Shown piece by piece: positions 26,061 through 35,500 of a stretch of DNA of 64,000 bases. The notes beneath the pieces were generated by a model. It ran no database searches. It worked only from the letters and a program-made list of their open reading frames with translations, and had not been told where the DNA came from. The stretch is taken from assembly GCA_034430115.1 (NCBI GenBank), contig DAOUFG010000078.1, positions 10,606-74,605 on the forward strand, written 5' to 3'. Origin of the DNA: CAIXPS01 sp034430115 (lineage in GTDB: Bacteria > Chloroflexota > Anaerolineae > J036 > Brachytrichaceae). Position 1 is the stretch's first letter. Each line of letters opens with the position of its first letter. Position numbers and translations under genes: made by a program.

Positions 26061-27539
26061 ATGAATTCCGGAAAAGACTCGTCTTCAGCGCGTCCAACCG
26101 GCGCAGACTCACCCCATCTTCAACCGTGGCAAAAAAGGGTCCCCTGGAAGGTTGTCCCTGTCATTCTTGCATTTTTCAGCCTACTGACCGCCGGATATTT
26201 CGGCACCTTCACGCCCGTCAAGATCATCGATGGCGAGCGCGTCATCCCCCTTAGCACACACCAAACAACCGTCGGCGCAGCACTCAATGAAGTCGCCATT
26301 GTATTGAACCCCGAAGACATCGTGACGCCCCCGCTGAACGCACCGCTGAACCGGAATGACACGATCATCATCCAACGCGCCAGATTAGTGAAAGTGAATA
26401 TCGATAACAAGGACATTCAACTCGTTCACACGCAAAGCCAGTCTGCCGCAGAGGTCATCGCTTCGCTAGGCATCACCCCCAGTTCTCAGGATAGCATCCT
26501 CGTCAACGGACAATTCACCGACCAGTTGCCGCCGCGCGCACAACCCACGGAGGGTAACGACGAAGCGGTCAGCGCCGAGATATCCTTAAAACGCGCTCAA
26601 TCGGTAACGATCCAGGAGCAGGGTCAACCGTCCATCACCCTACAGACCACCCTGCCAACCGTGGGCGAAGCGCTGATGCAAGCAGGCTATAAGATTTACC
26701 TGGCTGATCGCGTAAGCCCTTTACCAGGTGAGCCAATCAAAGCCGGGGAACAGATATCGATCACGCGCTCCAAGCCGGTGAGTGTGTGGGTGGATGGCCG
26801 GCGACTAAAGACGCGCACGCTGGCAGCCAGCGTGGCAGATGTATTGGCTGGGTTGAACGTGGTGCTATACGGCGAAGACTATACCCAGCCGGACTTACAG
26901 GCCCCCACCACCGACGGCCAGGAAATTCGCGTGGTGCGCGTGCGGCACGAAATCGTGATCGACCAGGAAGTGATTCCCTTCGACACGCGCCACGAAGCCG
27001 ACCCGGACGTTGAATTGGACCACGAAGTGCTAGGCCAGGAGGGCGTGCCGGGCGTGCACGAACGGCGCACACTGGTCACCTACGAGGATAACAACGAGAC
27101 GAAACGCGAATTGATCGCCGATTTCATCGCGCGCCAGCCGGAGCCCAAGATCTATAAGTATGGCACCAAAGTGGTTCTACGCACATTGAACACGCCCAAC
27201 GGCCAGGTGCAATACTGGCGCGTCATCCGTATGCTGGCGACCTCCTATTCTGCCAGCACGGCCGGCGTTTCACTCGGCGCACCCTACTATGGGCGCGTGC
27301 GCTGCGGGTTCGCGATGCGCGGCGGCGTGGTTGCCGTGGACACAAGCATGATCCCATTGCGGACGAACATCTACGTGGAAGGTTATGGCATTGGCAGTGC
27401 CTGCGATACCGGCAGCGCCATCACCGGCAAACGCATCGACCTGGGCTATGACGACAACAACCTGCAGTTATGGTATCGTTGGGTCGATGTTTATTTGCTT
27501 ACACCGGTCCCCGACGACATTCGCTATAACCTGGATTAG
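26061..27539 (+). CDS. YabE-like protein: DUF348 repeats, G5 and 3D domains
   Basis: 492 residues. One N-terminal membrane anchor (VVPVILAFFSLLTAGYFGTF), then DUF348 repeats (from about 65, 125 and 200), a G5 domain around residues 285-375 (EIRVVRVRHEIVIDQEVIPF) and a C-terminal 3D domain with its three Asp positions: VAVDTSMIPL, ACDTGSAITG and IDLGYDD. Such proteins are cell-wall lytic or resuscitation-factor-like enzymes outside the membrane. It lies directly before rsmA, as yabE lies near ksgA in Bacillus, a known conserved neighbourhood. Confidence 0.9.
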   Translation: MNSGKDSSSARPTGADSPHLQPWQKRVPWKVVPVILAFFSLLTAGYFGTFTPVKIIDGERVIPLSTHQTTVGAALNEVAIVLNPEDIVTPPLNAPLNRNDTIIIQRARLVKVNIDNKDIQLVHTQSQSAAEVIASLGITPSSQDSILVNGQFTDQLPPRAQPTEGNDEAVSAEISLKRAQSVTIQEQGQPSITLQTTLPTVGEALMQAGYKIYLADRVSPLPGEPIKAGEQISITRSKPVSVWVDGRRLKTRTLAASVADVLAGLNVVLYGEDYTQPDLQAPTTDGQEIRVVRVRHEIVIDQEVIPFDTRHEADPDVELDHEVLGQEGVPGVHERRTLVTYEDNNETKRELIADFIARQPEPKIYKYGTKVVLRTLNTPNGQVQYWRVIRMLATSYSASTAGVSLGAPYYGRVRCGFAMRGGVVAVDTSMIPLRTNIYVEGYGIGSACDTGSAITGKRIDLGYDDNNLQLWYRWVDVYLLTPVPDDIRYNLD

Positions 27540-27542
27540 CGC

Positions 27543-28382
27543 ATGAGCACGACGCCCAGCCTGCGCGAGCGCCTGCGCATCCACGGTATTTCGCCACGCA
27601 AATCGCTGGGGCAGAATTTCCTCATCGATGCTGCGCTGGCGCAACGCATCGTGACGCTCTCCGGCCTGCAAGCACATGAAGTCGCCATCGAAATCGGTCC
27701 TGGGGCAGGAGCGCTGACGCATTCCCTGGCGTCAGCAGCACGTCAGGTCATCGCCATCGAGATCGACCGGACGTTGATCCCCGTGCTGCAACAGGAGCTG
27801 GCAACCGCTAGCAACGTGACGCTCATCCAGGCCGACGCATTGGAGGTTGACTTCGCGGCGCTCTTGCGCGAGCACGCAGGCGATGCAACGTTGCCGGTGC
27901 GCTTTGTCGGCAACCTGCCCTACTACATCACCTCGGCGTTGGTGCGCAAGATGCTGGAAGCCAGGTTGAACGTGCAATCCATCACGCTGACGGTGCAACT
28001 GGAAGTGGCGCAACGCATGGTTGCCGAACCCGGCGAGATGAGCCTGCTCGCCGTGAGCGTGCAATTCTATGGCACGCCGGAGCTGCTCATGCGGCTCAGC
28101 CCTTCGGCGTTTTACCCGCAGCCGGAGGTGGACTCGGCTGTCGTGCGCATCACGCCACACCCCACCGCCTGCGATGCCACCACGCTCTTCACGCTGGCGC
28201 GGGCCGGGTTCAGCCAGCGGCGCAAACAATTGCGCAATACGCTTTCCGCCGGCCTAAGTTGGCCTAAGGAAGAAGCTGATCAACTGCTACGCAGCGCAGA
28301 AATCGACCCCGCCCGGCGCGCCGAAACGCTCAGCATGTCCGAATGGGTCCGCCTGAGCGAAACCGTCCAACGCCAGAGCTAA
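27543..28382 (+). CDS. rsmA: 16S rRNA dimethyladenosine transferase
   Basis: Dimethylates A1518 and A1519 (E. coli numbering) in helix 45 of 16S rRNA. Motifs: SLGQNFLIDAALAQRIV, SAM-binding EIGPGAGALTHSL, catalytic NLPYYIT, and C-terminal AGFSQRRKQLRNTLS. 279 residues, normal. Begins 4 bp after the YabE-like stop and is surely cotranscribed with it. Confidence 0.95.
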   Translation: MSTTPSLRERLRIHGISPRKSLGQNFLIDAALAQRIVTLSGLQAHEVAIEIGPGAGALTHSLASAARQVIAIEIDRTLIPVLQQELATASNVTLIQADALEVDFAALLREHAGDATLPVRFVGNLPYYITSALVRKMLEARLNVQSITLTVQLEVAQRMVAEPGEMSLLAVSVQFYGTPELLMRLSPSAFYPQPEVDSAVVRITPHPTACDATTLFTLARAGFSQRRKQLRNTLSAGLSWPKEEADQLLRSAEIDPARRAETLSMSEWVRLSETVQRQS

Positions 28383-28569
28383 ACTCCGCCATTATATTGA
28401 GGACAACTCGCGCAAGATTGTGATAAGCTCGGCCCGTGTAACAATCTCCTCTCGGAATTATTTTCCTGATATATCTCATTGAGTAGCAGCGCACGTGTGC
28501 GTTGATGTCAAGCTTGACTCAGTAGCCCTTTGGGTGAACAAGGGCTTTTTCATTCATGGCGAGGGCCGG
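28383..28569 (+). promoter_or_regulatory. Leader of the ABC exporter operon
   Basis: 187 bp containing a possible promoter (TTGAGG, then TGATAA about 18 bp on), the palindromes CGCACGTGTGCG and GTCAAGCTTGAC (28506-28517), and a terminator hairpin ending 19 bp before the ABC start codon. The layout suits transcription attenuation; no known riboswitch was recognised. Confidence 0.4.
28524..28551 (+). terminator. Terminator hairpin just before the ABC ATPase start
   Basis: AGCCCTT (28524-28530) pairs with AAGGGCT (28540-28546), followed by TTTTT. It may end rsmA transcription or act as an attenuator for the ABC operon. Confidence 0.7.
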
Positions 28570-29514
28570 ATGGGCACAATTCTAGAAGTCCACGATTTGA
28601 AGAAGAAGTACGGCGAGTTGGAGGCGGTGCGCGGCATCAGCTTCGGCATTGAAGCCGGCGAAATCTTCAGCCTGCTTGGCCCGAACGGGGCAGGCAAGAC
28701 CACCACCATTTCAATGCTTTCCACCTTGCTTGAACCAACCAGTGGAGATGCCACGATCGGCGGGCACTCCATCCGCCAAGACCCCATGGCCGTGCGGCGG
28801 ATCATCGGCATGGTGCCGCAAGAGATCGCGCTCTACGACACGCTAAACGCGCGCGAGAACCTGTTCTTCTGGGGACGCATGTATGGCATGGGTGGCAGTG
28901 ATCTGGCAAAACGGGTGGATGAGGTGCTACAGCAGATTGGGCTGGTGGAAAAGGCCAAAACCCGTGTGCAGACCTATTCCGGCGGAATGAAGCGCCGGCT
29001 GAACATCGGCGTGGGGCTACTGCACCATCCACAGATCATCTTCATGGACGAGCCAACCGTCGGGATTGACCCCCAATCCCGGCGCAACATCCTGGACGCC
29101 GTGAAAGAACTCAACCGGCAAGGCATGACCGTGGTGTACACAACCCACAACATGGAAGAAGCCCAGGAGCTTTCCAACCGGGTCGGGATCATTGACCACG
29201 GCAAGATGATTGCCCTGGGAACACAAAAGGAGCTGACTCAGAAGGTCGGCGAACACGAGACGTTGCGCTTGCAACTGGACGAATCCTCCAACGCCAAAGC
29301 GCTGGCAGAAGGGTTGCGGATAATGCCCGGCACATTCCAGGTCTCGGCCACAGATTACGAAGTGGTGATGATGGTGACGCGAGCCGCCGAAGCACTGGCC
29401 CCCGCTGTAACAAAGGCGAACGAACTGGGGATCAAGATTCACTCGATCAACATGGAAGAGCCCAACCTTGAGGCGGTCTTCCTCCAATTGACCGGCCGCG
29501 CGTTGCGCGATTGA
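28570..29514 (+). CDS. ABC exporter ATPase (DrrA/NatA type)
   Basis: 314 residues from the ATG at 28570 (MGTILEVHDLKKKYGELEAV). Walker A GPNGAGKTT, signature TYSGGMKRRL, Walker B IIFMDEPTVGIDP, switch YTTHNMEEA, then a C-terminal regulatory segment of the DrrA/NatA group. It powers two ABC-2 permeases encoded 10 and 13 bp apart downstream. The family exports drugs, lipids or sodium; the cargo here is unknown. An in-frame GTG at 28495 would extend it by 25 residues across the terminator hairpin and is not favoured. Confidence 0.9.
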   Translation: MGTILEVHDLKKKYGELEAVRGISFGIEAGEIFSLLGPNGAGKTTTISMLSTLLEPTSGDATIGGHSIRQDPMAVRRIIGMVPQEIALYDTLNARENLFFWGRMYGMGGSDLAKRVDEVLQQIGLVEKAKTRVQTYSGGMKRRLNIGVGLLHHPQIIFMDEPTVGIDPQSRRNILDAVKELNRQGMTVVYTTHNMEEAQELSNRVGIIDHGKMIALGTQKELTQKVGEHETLRLQLDESSNAKALAEGLRIMPGTFQVSATDYEVVMMVTRAAEALAPAVTKANELGIKIHSINMEEPNLEAVFLQLTGRALRD

Positions 29515-29524
29515 GAGGGACACC

Positions 29525-30790
29525 ATGAAGAAAGCGCTTGCAATTGCGCAGAAAGATTTGCTAATGACATTTCGCGATCGGGCCGGGCTGCTCTTGATGC
29601 TGGTGGCCCCACTGGCATTGACGCTGGTCGTGGCCTTCGCCTTTGGCAGCGGGAGCAGCGATACGGGCGGCATCAGCCAGATCCCCATCCTGGTGGTGAA
29701 CCAGGACGCCGGCAGCTACGGCCAGTTCCTGGTAGAAGCGTTTCAATCGGAGCAGATCAAGGACCTGGTGCAGGCGGAAGAGACGAACGACCTCGCCGCC
29801 GCTCGCGCGCGGATCGACCACGACGAAGCCACCGCGCTGGTGATCATTCCGGCCAACTTCTCGACGAGCATCGTCCCCGCCGGGTTAAACGACACGAACG
29901 TCGAGAATACTCAGGGCAGCACCAGTGAAGTCGTCATCTATGCCAACCCATCCCGGCCGGTCACCTCACAGGTGGTCAAGACAATCGTGGACACCATCCT
30001 GGAGCGCTTCGTGGTCTCCTCCGTTGGCGGGCAGGTGGCAGTGGAACAACTGTTGAAGAGCGGCCTGCTCAGCCCGCAGAACGCACAAGCACAGGGCCGC
30101 ATGATCGGCGAACAGGCGGCCCGCTCGCTCACCCAGGCGGATATGGTGCAGATCGAACGCCAGATCGGCGCCGATACCTCACAGCAAAGCTTTAGCTGGT
30201 TGAAGTACATCGCCCCCAGCCTGGCGATTTTGTTCCTGATGTTTTCGCTCTCGCTGGCAGCCCGCACCATCCTGGTGGAGCGCAACATGGGCACGTTGCC
30301 ACGCATGTTGGTCAGCCCATCCAGCCGGGCAAGCGTGCTGGGCGGCAAGATGCTGGGCAACTTCCTGATCGGGCTGGTGCAGATGGGGGTGCTGCTCTTG
30401 GCGAACGCGCTGCTCTTTCACCTGAGCTGGGGCGACCCGCTGGCGGTAGTGTTGCTGACATTATGCCTGGTGGCAGTGGTCACGGCCTGGGGGCTGGTAG
30501 AGGCGGCGATCGCCCAAAACCCCAGCCAGGCCAATGCCATTGGCGTTGCGACCAACCTGACCTTCGCAGCCCTGGGTGGCACCTTTGTGCCACGAACCAA
30601 TTACCCGGGCTGGATGATCCCACTGGGCAATATCACCCCTAACGCCTGGGGCACCGAAAGCTACTTCAAGCTGATGTACGGCGGTAGTCTGCAAGACATC
30701 TTGCCGGCCCTGCTCGCGCTGAGCTTGATGGCGGTGGTGCTATTTGCAATCGCCGTGCTAATCTTCCGCCGGCGTTACGCATTTTCTTAG
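29525..30790 (+). CDS. ABC-2 type permease, first subunit
   Basis: 421-residue membrane protein of the YhgE/NatB-like ABC-2 family: one N-terminal membrane helix (LLLMLVAPLALTLVVAFAFG), a large extracytoplasmic domain of about 180 residues, then a cluster of five helices beginning FSWLKYIAPSLAILFLMFSLSLA with the conserved cytoplasmic stretch VERNMGTLPRMLVSP. Second gene of the exporter operon; it likely pairs with the next permease as a heterodimer. Confidence 0.87.
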   Translation: MKKALAIAQKDLLMTFRDRAGLLLMLVAPLALTLVVAFAFGSGSSDTGGISQIPILVVNQDAGSYGQFLVEAFQSEQIKDLVQAEETNDLAAARARIDHDEATALVIIPANFSTSIVPAGLNDTNVENTQGSTSEVVIYANPSRPVTSQVVKTIVDTILERFVVSSVGGQVAVEQLLKSGLLSPQNAQAQGRMIGEQAARSLTQADMVQIERQIGADTSQQSFSWLKYIAPSLAILFLMFSLSLAARTILVERNMGTLPRMLVSPSSRASVLGGKMLGNFLIGLVQMGVLLLANALLFHLSWGDPLAVVLLTLCLVAVVTAWGLVEAAIAQNPSQANAIGVATNLTFAALGGTFVPRTNYPGWMIPLGNITPNAWGTESYFKLMYGGSLQDILPALLALSLMAVVLFAIAVLIFRRRYAFS

Positions 30791-30803
30791 CGGGAGGCGA
30801 ACG

Positions 30804-32024
30804 ATGCTCACCAAAATACTCGCCATTGCGTGGAACGACATCAAGATCGAGTTTTCCTACCGCTCGACGTATATCTTCTTCCTGGTGCTGCCAATTCTCT
30901 TCACCACGGTGCTCGGGCTGGCCATGAATAGCATGTACAGTGATAGTGGCGCCAGCGACAAGCTTGCGCTGCCGGTGGCGAACCTGGATGAAGGAACGTT
31001 TTCTGAACAACTGATCGAGACGCTTAAAGCGTCGCCGATTGTGTCACCCACTCTTTACCCTACCAAAGAGGATGCCCAAGCGGCCTTCGAGAAAGATGCT
31101 TTGCAGGCCATGCTGGTCATCCCGGCCGGGTTCACCCAGGACTTGCAGGCCGGCAAGCCGGGCAAATTGCAAATGCTGGAATCGCCCAGTGCCGCCGATG
31201 CCCTGAACCTGGAACAGATCGTCCGGTCGGCCGCCGGCCGGCTGAACATGACGATAATGATCGCCTCTGAATCCGTCAACCAGGCCGAGAAGATACAACC
31301 TTTTGCCAGTCCGTCGGATCGGCAGGTTTATTACGATAGCAGCCTGGCGCAGGCGGAGCAGTTGCTGGCTCACCCGCCGACCCAGGCAGTCGTCGAGACG
31401 GTGGGCACGCAGACGAATGCGAATGCAATCGCCAGCGGCTTCGAACAATCCTCCGCCGGCCAGTTGATCACCTGGGTGCTCATCACACTCCTGGGTGGTT
31501 CGGAAGTCTTTGTGGCCGAGCGCCAGGGCGGGACGTTGCGCCGCTTACTGACGACGGCCACCAACCGTGGCACGATCTTGGCCGGCAAAATCCTCGGGCG
31601 CTTTTTAATGGGCATGACCCAGATGGCAATTCTGATCGGCTTTGGGGTCCTGGTGCTGGGGATTCACTGGGGGAAGGAACCCCTGGCATTGGCGGTATTG
31701 CTGACGGCATTTGGGTTAGCCGGCACCTCACTGGGTGTGATGTTAGGCGCCTTTGCCCGCACCAGCTCGCAGGCCAGCAACCTGACGACCCTCTTTTCAA
31801 TGCTCCTGGCCGCCCTGGGCGGGGCCTGGTGGCCGCTGGAGGTGACGCCGCCGGTCTACCAGGCGGTGGTGAAGGTATTCCCAAGCACCTGGGCCATGAA
31901 CGGGATGACCGACATCGTGGCGCGCGGGCGTGGCGTTATGGATATTCTGCCCAACGCGCTGGTGTTGATCGGTTTTGCGGCGCTGTTCTTTGTGATCGGC
32001 CTGCGCAAGGTAAAGTTCGAGTAA
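30804..32024 (+). CDS. ABC-2 type permease, second subunit
   Basis: 406 residues, same plan as its upstream paralogue: N-terminal helix IFFLVLPILFTTVLGLAMNS, extracytoplasmic domain, then five helices from LITWVLITLLGGSEVFVAERQGGTLRRLL. Start preceded by GGGAGG. Last gene of the operon; a GC-rich hairpin at 32061-32083 follows. Confidence 0.87.
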   Translation: MLTKILAIAWNDIKIEFSYRSTYIFFLVLPILFTTVLGLAMNSMYSDSGASDKLALPVANLDEGTFSEQLIETLKASPIVSPTLYPTKEDAQAAFEKDALQAMLVIPAGFTQDLQAGKPGKLQMLESPSAADALNLEQIVRSAAGRLNMTIMIASESVNQAEKIQPFASPSDRQVYYDSSLAQAEQLLAHPPTQAVVETVGTQTNANAIASGFEQSSAGQLITWVLITLLGGSEVFVAERQGGTLRRLLTTATNRGTILAGKILGRFLMGMTQMAILIGFGVLVLGIHWGKEPLALAVLLTAFGLAGTSLGVMLGAFARTSSQASNLTTLFSMLLAALGGAWWPLEVTPPVYQAVVKVFPSTWAMNGMTDIVARGRGVMDILPNALVLIGFAALFFVIGLRKVKFE

Positions 32025-32060
32025 CTCAGTATTCAACGCAGGCGTGAAGCGCTCACGGTT

Positions 32061-32083
32061 GGCGCGGGTATGAAACCCGCGCC
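32061..32083. repeat. GGCGCGGGT hairpin between convergent genes
   Basis: GGCGCGGGT and ACCCGCGCC form a perfect 9-bp stem around a short loop. It lies between the convergent ABC permease and epimerase genes and may end transcription from either side, though no T-run follows on either strand. Confidence 0.6.
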
Positions 32084-32091
32084 CCGGTCTG

Positions 32092-33114
32092 CTAAACGAT
32101 GTGTTCGCCGACGGTATGTTCCGGCGCGTAGCCGATCAGCGCCGTCGCCCGATCATAACTGACCAGCGTCGTAGCACCCGGGATGGGCTTCTTGCGCGCC
32201 GTCACCGCGGGGAAGAAGAGCTTTAGCAACGTCTCCGAATCGATGCCGGGGTTGTTGTCGCGTTGCGTCACGAAGAGCGGGTGACTGCCTTCAAAGTCGG
32301 CCAGCAGCGACTTTTCAAATGCCTGCGCCGCATCCTCTACCGTGATGATCGACCAAAAATCCGTATAGCCGAACCCCGCGATCTGAGAGGGGTCAAACTC
32401 CGGGGGAGGTTCGTCATTCCACGGCTTCTCTGTCGCCCGCGTCCGGCGCATCTCCGCCAGGTTGGCGAAGATTTTGTCCAGCCAGGCGCGCTGCTTCTCC
32501 GCCGGCGAAGCGATCAACTCCGCCATAACGCGCTGATAGGTGTCCAGCATGCCCTTCATCTCTTTCATCCAGGGCACACGCTCATCGTAGGCAAACACGA
32601 ACGGCATACGCAAGCTGGTGCTGGAAATCCCCTCGCGTCGCCAGTAATAGTCCGCAATAGACTCGATTGTCTGCTTGGAGAAAGAATAGGGGTCGGTGGT
32701 AAAGATCGGGTGCGCTTCGTCTATCGGGAAATACTCGATTGGGAAGCTCTTGATGCCATAGTTAAAGCCAAGCGCGTTGATCGAACTGGCGCAGCTCACG
32801 CGCCGGATGCCCTCCTGTGCCGCCGCCTCATAAACGTTGTAGGTGCCCCAGCAGTTCACACGGTAGATTTCAGGCCCGGGTGCGGCAGCCGGATAGGGAT
32901 ATGCCGCCAGGTGGATGATGCCCTCCATCCCGCGCACCTGTTCACGTAGATCGTCAAAGCGGGTGATGTCGCACGTCACATACTCAGCACCCGGCAAACG
33001 ATTCTGCGGGTCCGCGCGCAAGTCAACCACGCGTACCACGTGCCCGCTGTTCACCAGGCGGGTCACGACGCCCCGCCCAACACCGCCCGTGCCGCCCGTA
33101 ACAAGAATTTTCAT
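32092..33114 (-). CDS. NAD-dependent epimerase/dehydratase family protein
   Basis: 340 residues. Rossmann motif KILVTGGTGGVGRGVVTRL and catalytic YSFSK in TTDPYSFSKQTIESI, with the Ser in CASSINALG. The ATG at 33112-33114 starts directly at the beta-strand; the frame is open to 33159. Extended SDR of unknown substrate; the C-terminal SQIAGFGYTDFWSIITVEDAAQAFE is typical of nucleoside-sugar-type members. 41 bp downstream of the inositol-phosphatase-family gene. Confidence 0.8.
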   Translation of the reverse strand: MKILVTGGTGGVGRGVVTRLVNSGHVVRVVDLRADPQNRLPGAEYVTCDITRFDDLREQVRGMEGIIHLAAYPYPAAAPGPEIYRVNCWGTYNVYEAAAQEGIRRVSCASSINALGFNYGIKSFPIEYFPIDEAHPIFTTDPYSFSKQTIESIADYYWRREGISSTSLRMPFVFAYDERVPWMKEMKGMLDTYQRVMAELIASPAEKQRAWLDKIFANLAEMRRTRATEKPWNDEPPPEFDPSQIAGFGYTDFWSIITVEDAAQAFEKSLLADFEGSHPLFVTQRDNNPGIDSETLLKLFFPAVTARKKPIPGATTLVSYDRATALIGYAPEHTVGEHIV

Positions 33115-33155
33115 GAGTCTGTGTCCTTCGCCGGTGCCTGGATCAATGTGCCGGA

Positions 33156-34211
33156 TCAACCGGGCAAGCTGAATTGGTCACTGAACCGCACAAGCAGTTG
33201 CGCAAGGATCTCGTCCGACCCTGCGCCGAGCGCCGCAAACGAAACCGAACTGTAGTCCACGCCGCTCACCAACGGGAAGATGCCACCTGGGTGATTCGTT
33301 ACCGCCTTGCCGCCGGCTTCTTCGATGATGGGCCACAGCGCCGCCACGTCCCACACGTGGACCGTTGAATCGAACGCGCCGATGCAGGCGCCGGCGGCCA
33401 GCATGGCAAAATCAAACCCGCTGGAGCCGGGCAGGCGCAGTTTGCAGGGGATGTCGGGCTTGCCCTGCTTGAGCGAGCGCGTGCCAAGCACGAACAACTG
33501 CGTGCTGGTTAAGGTCTTATCCGTGGCGGTATGGATCGCCCCATCGCCATAGCCGATCTCCGTCTTACGCCACGCGCCTCGCCCGTGCGCTGCGTAAAAC
33601 TGCTGGCCGATGGGTGGAAACTCCGCGACCCCCAGCACCGGCTGGCCGCGATGCAATAACGCGATCAACACACCCCAGGCCGGGAAGCCCCAGGTGAAGT
33701 TCGTGGTGCCGTCGATCGGGTCGATGACCCAACACCATTCCTCGCCGCGATACACCTTTTCGCCCTCTTCCGAGAGCACGCCATGATCGGGGTAGCGCGC
33801 ATGAATGGCGTCGCCCAGGCGTTGATCGGCCTCAATATCGGATGCCGTCACGAGCGTGCCATCCTTCTTCAACGAGGCAATCAACTGGCCGCTGGCATAC
33901 TTCAGGCGCTCACCCGTCTGATGCGCCAGGTCACGCGCAAAATCCAGCACGCCGGAGGGCAGGTCGCTTTCCGGCAGGCGCGCCAGCGCCGTTTGCGCCT
34001 CCGCAGGTGGGGCCGCCGGCTCGTCCTGGATCACGCGCAATGCAAAGCGCGCCGCCTCACGCTGCTCCGCGATGCGCTGCGGGTCGGCGCTGATCTGATC
34101 CAATAACCCCTGCACAGCCTTGCGTTCGTCGTTGCTCAACTGCTCCCAGGCCAGGCGCACCTGTTGCTCATCCGCGCTAAAAATGTGTTCCCAAAGTTGA
34201 TCTAAATCCAT
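33156..34211 (-). CDS. Inositol monophosphatase family protein
   Basis: 351 residues. Metal and substrate motifs GVLSEEGEK, WVIDPIDGTTNFTWGFP and the C-terminal HVWDVAALWPIIEEAGGK define the Li-sensitive phosphatase family (inositol-1-P, fructose-1,6-bisP, histidinol-P or PAP phosphatases). The first 90 residues are an added helical, Ala/Glu-rich domain (LWEHIFSADEQQVRLAWEQL) not in ordinary SuhB. The specific substrate cannot be told. Minus strand, upstream of the epimerase gene. Confidence 0.85.
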   Translation of the reverse strand: MDLDQLWEHIFSADEQQVRLAWEQLSNDERKAVQGLLDQISADPQRIAEQREAARFALRVIQDEPAAPPAEAQTALARLPESDLPSGVLDFARDLAHQTGERLKYASGQLIASLKKDGTLVTASDIEADQRLGDAIHARYPDHGVLSEEGEKVYRGEEWCWVIDPIDGTTNFTWGFPAWGVLIALLHRGQPVLGVAEFPPIGQQFYAAHGRGAWRKTEIGYGDGAIHTATDKTLTSTQLFVLGTRSLKQGKPDIPCKLRLPGSSGFDFAMLAAGACIGAFDSTVHVWDVAALWPIIEEAGGKAVTNHPGGIFPLVSGVDYSSVSFAALGAGSDEILAQLLVRFSDQFSLPG

Positions 34212-34333
34212 AGCTACTATGCCTGTATTCTAGGCGAGATGTGGACTTAGCCCACGGAGATACCAACACAAAGCAACAAAGGCTGCCAGGAAAAACCTGG
34301 TTGCTTTATGCTGTGTTCTTATTGCCCTGTACG
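34212..34333. repeat. Spacer hairpin with ACAAAG words
   Basis: Contains CACAAAGCAACAAAGG and the opposed GGTTGCTTTATGCTGTG around the palindrome CCAGGAAAAACCTGG (34280-34294 approx.). It is a repeat-like, hairpin-forming spacer between tgt and the inositol-phosphatase gene. Confidence 0.5.
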
Positions 34334-35500
34334 CTATCGTCTGGGCAGGTAACGCGCCAGCCATTCAGCGGCAAAAGCATCGAAGCGTTCTTCAAAGATG
34401 GCGGCGCGCATCTCGCGCATCAGATTCAGCAAGAAGTGCACATTGTGCAGGCTCATCAGGTACAACCCAAGGATTTCACCCACGTGCAGCAGGTGACGGA
34501 TATAGGAGCGCGTGAAGGTCCGGCAAACGTAACACGTACACCCTGGGTCCAACGGGCGCTCGTCTTCGGCAAAGATGACGTTGCGCATGTTGATGCGCCC
34601 GTCACGCGTGAAGGCCGCGCCGTGGCGCGCCAACCGGGTTGGCAACACGCAATCGAACAAATCAACGCCGCGTTGCACGCCGTTGATCAGGTCGGCCGGC
34701 TCGCCCACGCCCATCAGGTAGCGCGGCTTGTCCCACGGCAAGGCGGCGTCCATGCACGCCAGCGTGGCATACATATCATCCTTCGACTCGCCCACCGCCA
34801 GCCCGCCGATGCCATACCCTGGGAAATCCAGTGCACTGATGAAGCGTGCCGACTGCTCGCGCAGGTCACGGAACACGCCCCCTTGCACGATGCCAAACAA
34901 CGCCTGATCGGCGCGCGTGTGAGCCTCTTTGCAGCGCGCCGCCCAGGCGTGCGTGCGCGCCATCGAGATCACGTTATATTCGCGATCGGTGGGCGGCGGG
35001 CACTCGTCGAAGCACATGATGACGTCGGCCCCCAGGTTCTCCTGGATGTGCACAGACTTCTCCGGCGTCAGGCGATGCATGCTGCCGTCGAGATGGCTCT
35101 TAAAGGTCACGCCCTCATCGTCGATCTTGCGCATTTCGCTGAGCGAGAACACCTGGAACCCGCCACTATCGGTCAGGATCGGTTGATCCCAGCACATGAA
35201 GCGGTGCAGCCCACCCCGGCGCGCCACCAGGTCATCCCCGGGACGCAGGTAGAGGTGATAGGTGTTGGCCAGGATCATGCTCGCGCCAAGCTCGGTCAGG
35301 TCACGCGGGGCGATGGCCTTCACCGTCGCCTGCGTGCCCACCGGCATAAAGACGGGCGTCTGCACGTCGCCGTGCGGCGTATGGAACACCCCGGCGCGGC
35401 AACGCTGAGAAGTATGTTGCAGTGTAAAAGAGAAGTTGTTCAATACTTGATCGTTCCAAGTCGGGATTGAAGGATGAAACGTAAGGAGATAACGTTTCAT
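34334..35500 (-). CDS. tgt: tRNA-guanine transglycosylase (queuine tRNA-ribosyltransferase)
   Basis: Exchanges guanine-34 of GUN tRNAs for preQ1 on the way to queuosine. Motifs: DSGGFQVFSLSEMRKI (base pocket, catalytic Asp), FDECPPPTDREY, GGLAVGESKDDM, and the zinc site CTCYVC with a His in SLHNVHFLLNLM. The first annotated ATG lies at 35498-35500, but residues 1-24 (RYLLTFHPSIPTWNDQ) are partly repeat-derived. The TTG at about 35442 (NNFSFTLQHTSQRCRAGVFHT) fits the family better. A perfect inverted repeat covers the upstream ATG. No queA or other queuosine gene is nearby. Confidence 0.93.
   Translation of the reverse strand: MKRYLLTFHPSIPTWNDQVLNNFSFTLQHTSQRCRAGVFHTPHGDVQTPVFMPVGTQATVKAIAPRDLTELGASMILANTYHLYLRPGDDLVARRGGLHRFMCWDQPILTDSGGFQVFSLSEMRKIDDEGVTFKSHLDGSMHRLTPEKSVHIQENLGADVIMCFDECPPPTDREYNVISMARTHAWAARCKEAHTRADQALFGIVQGGVFRDLREQSARFISALDFPGYGIGGLAVGESKDDMYATLACMDAALPWDKPRYLMGVGEPADLINGVQRGVDLFDCVLPTRLARHGAAFTRDGRINMRNVIFAEDERPLDPGCTCYVCRTFTRSYIRHLLHVGEILGLYLMSLHNVHFLLNLMREMRAAIFEERFDAFAAEWLARYLPRR

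Noticed and set aside
28495..28569. Longer ABC ATPase starting at GTG 28495
   Set aside because: The extra residues cross a terminator hairpin and lie before the conserved first strand; ATG 28570 fits the family.
34241..35470. 409-codon plus-strand open frame opposite tgt
   Set aside because: It is fully antisense to a well-conserved gene, contains no known domain and has the His/Arg/Gln-rich composition of a shadow frame.
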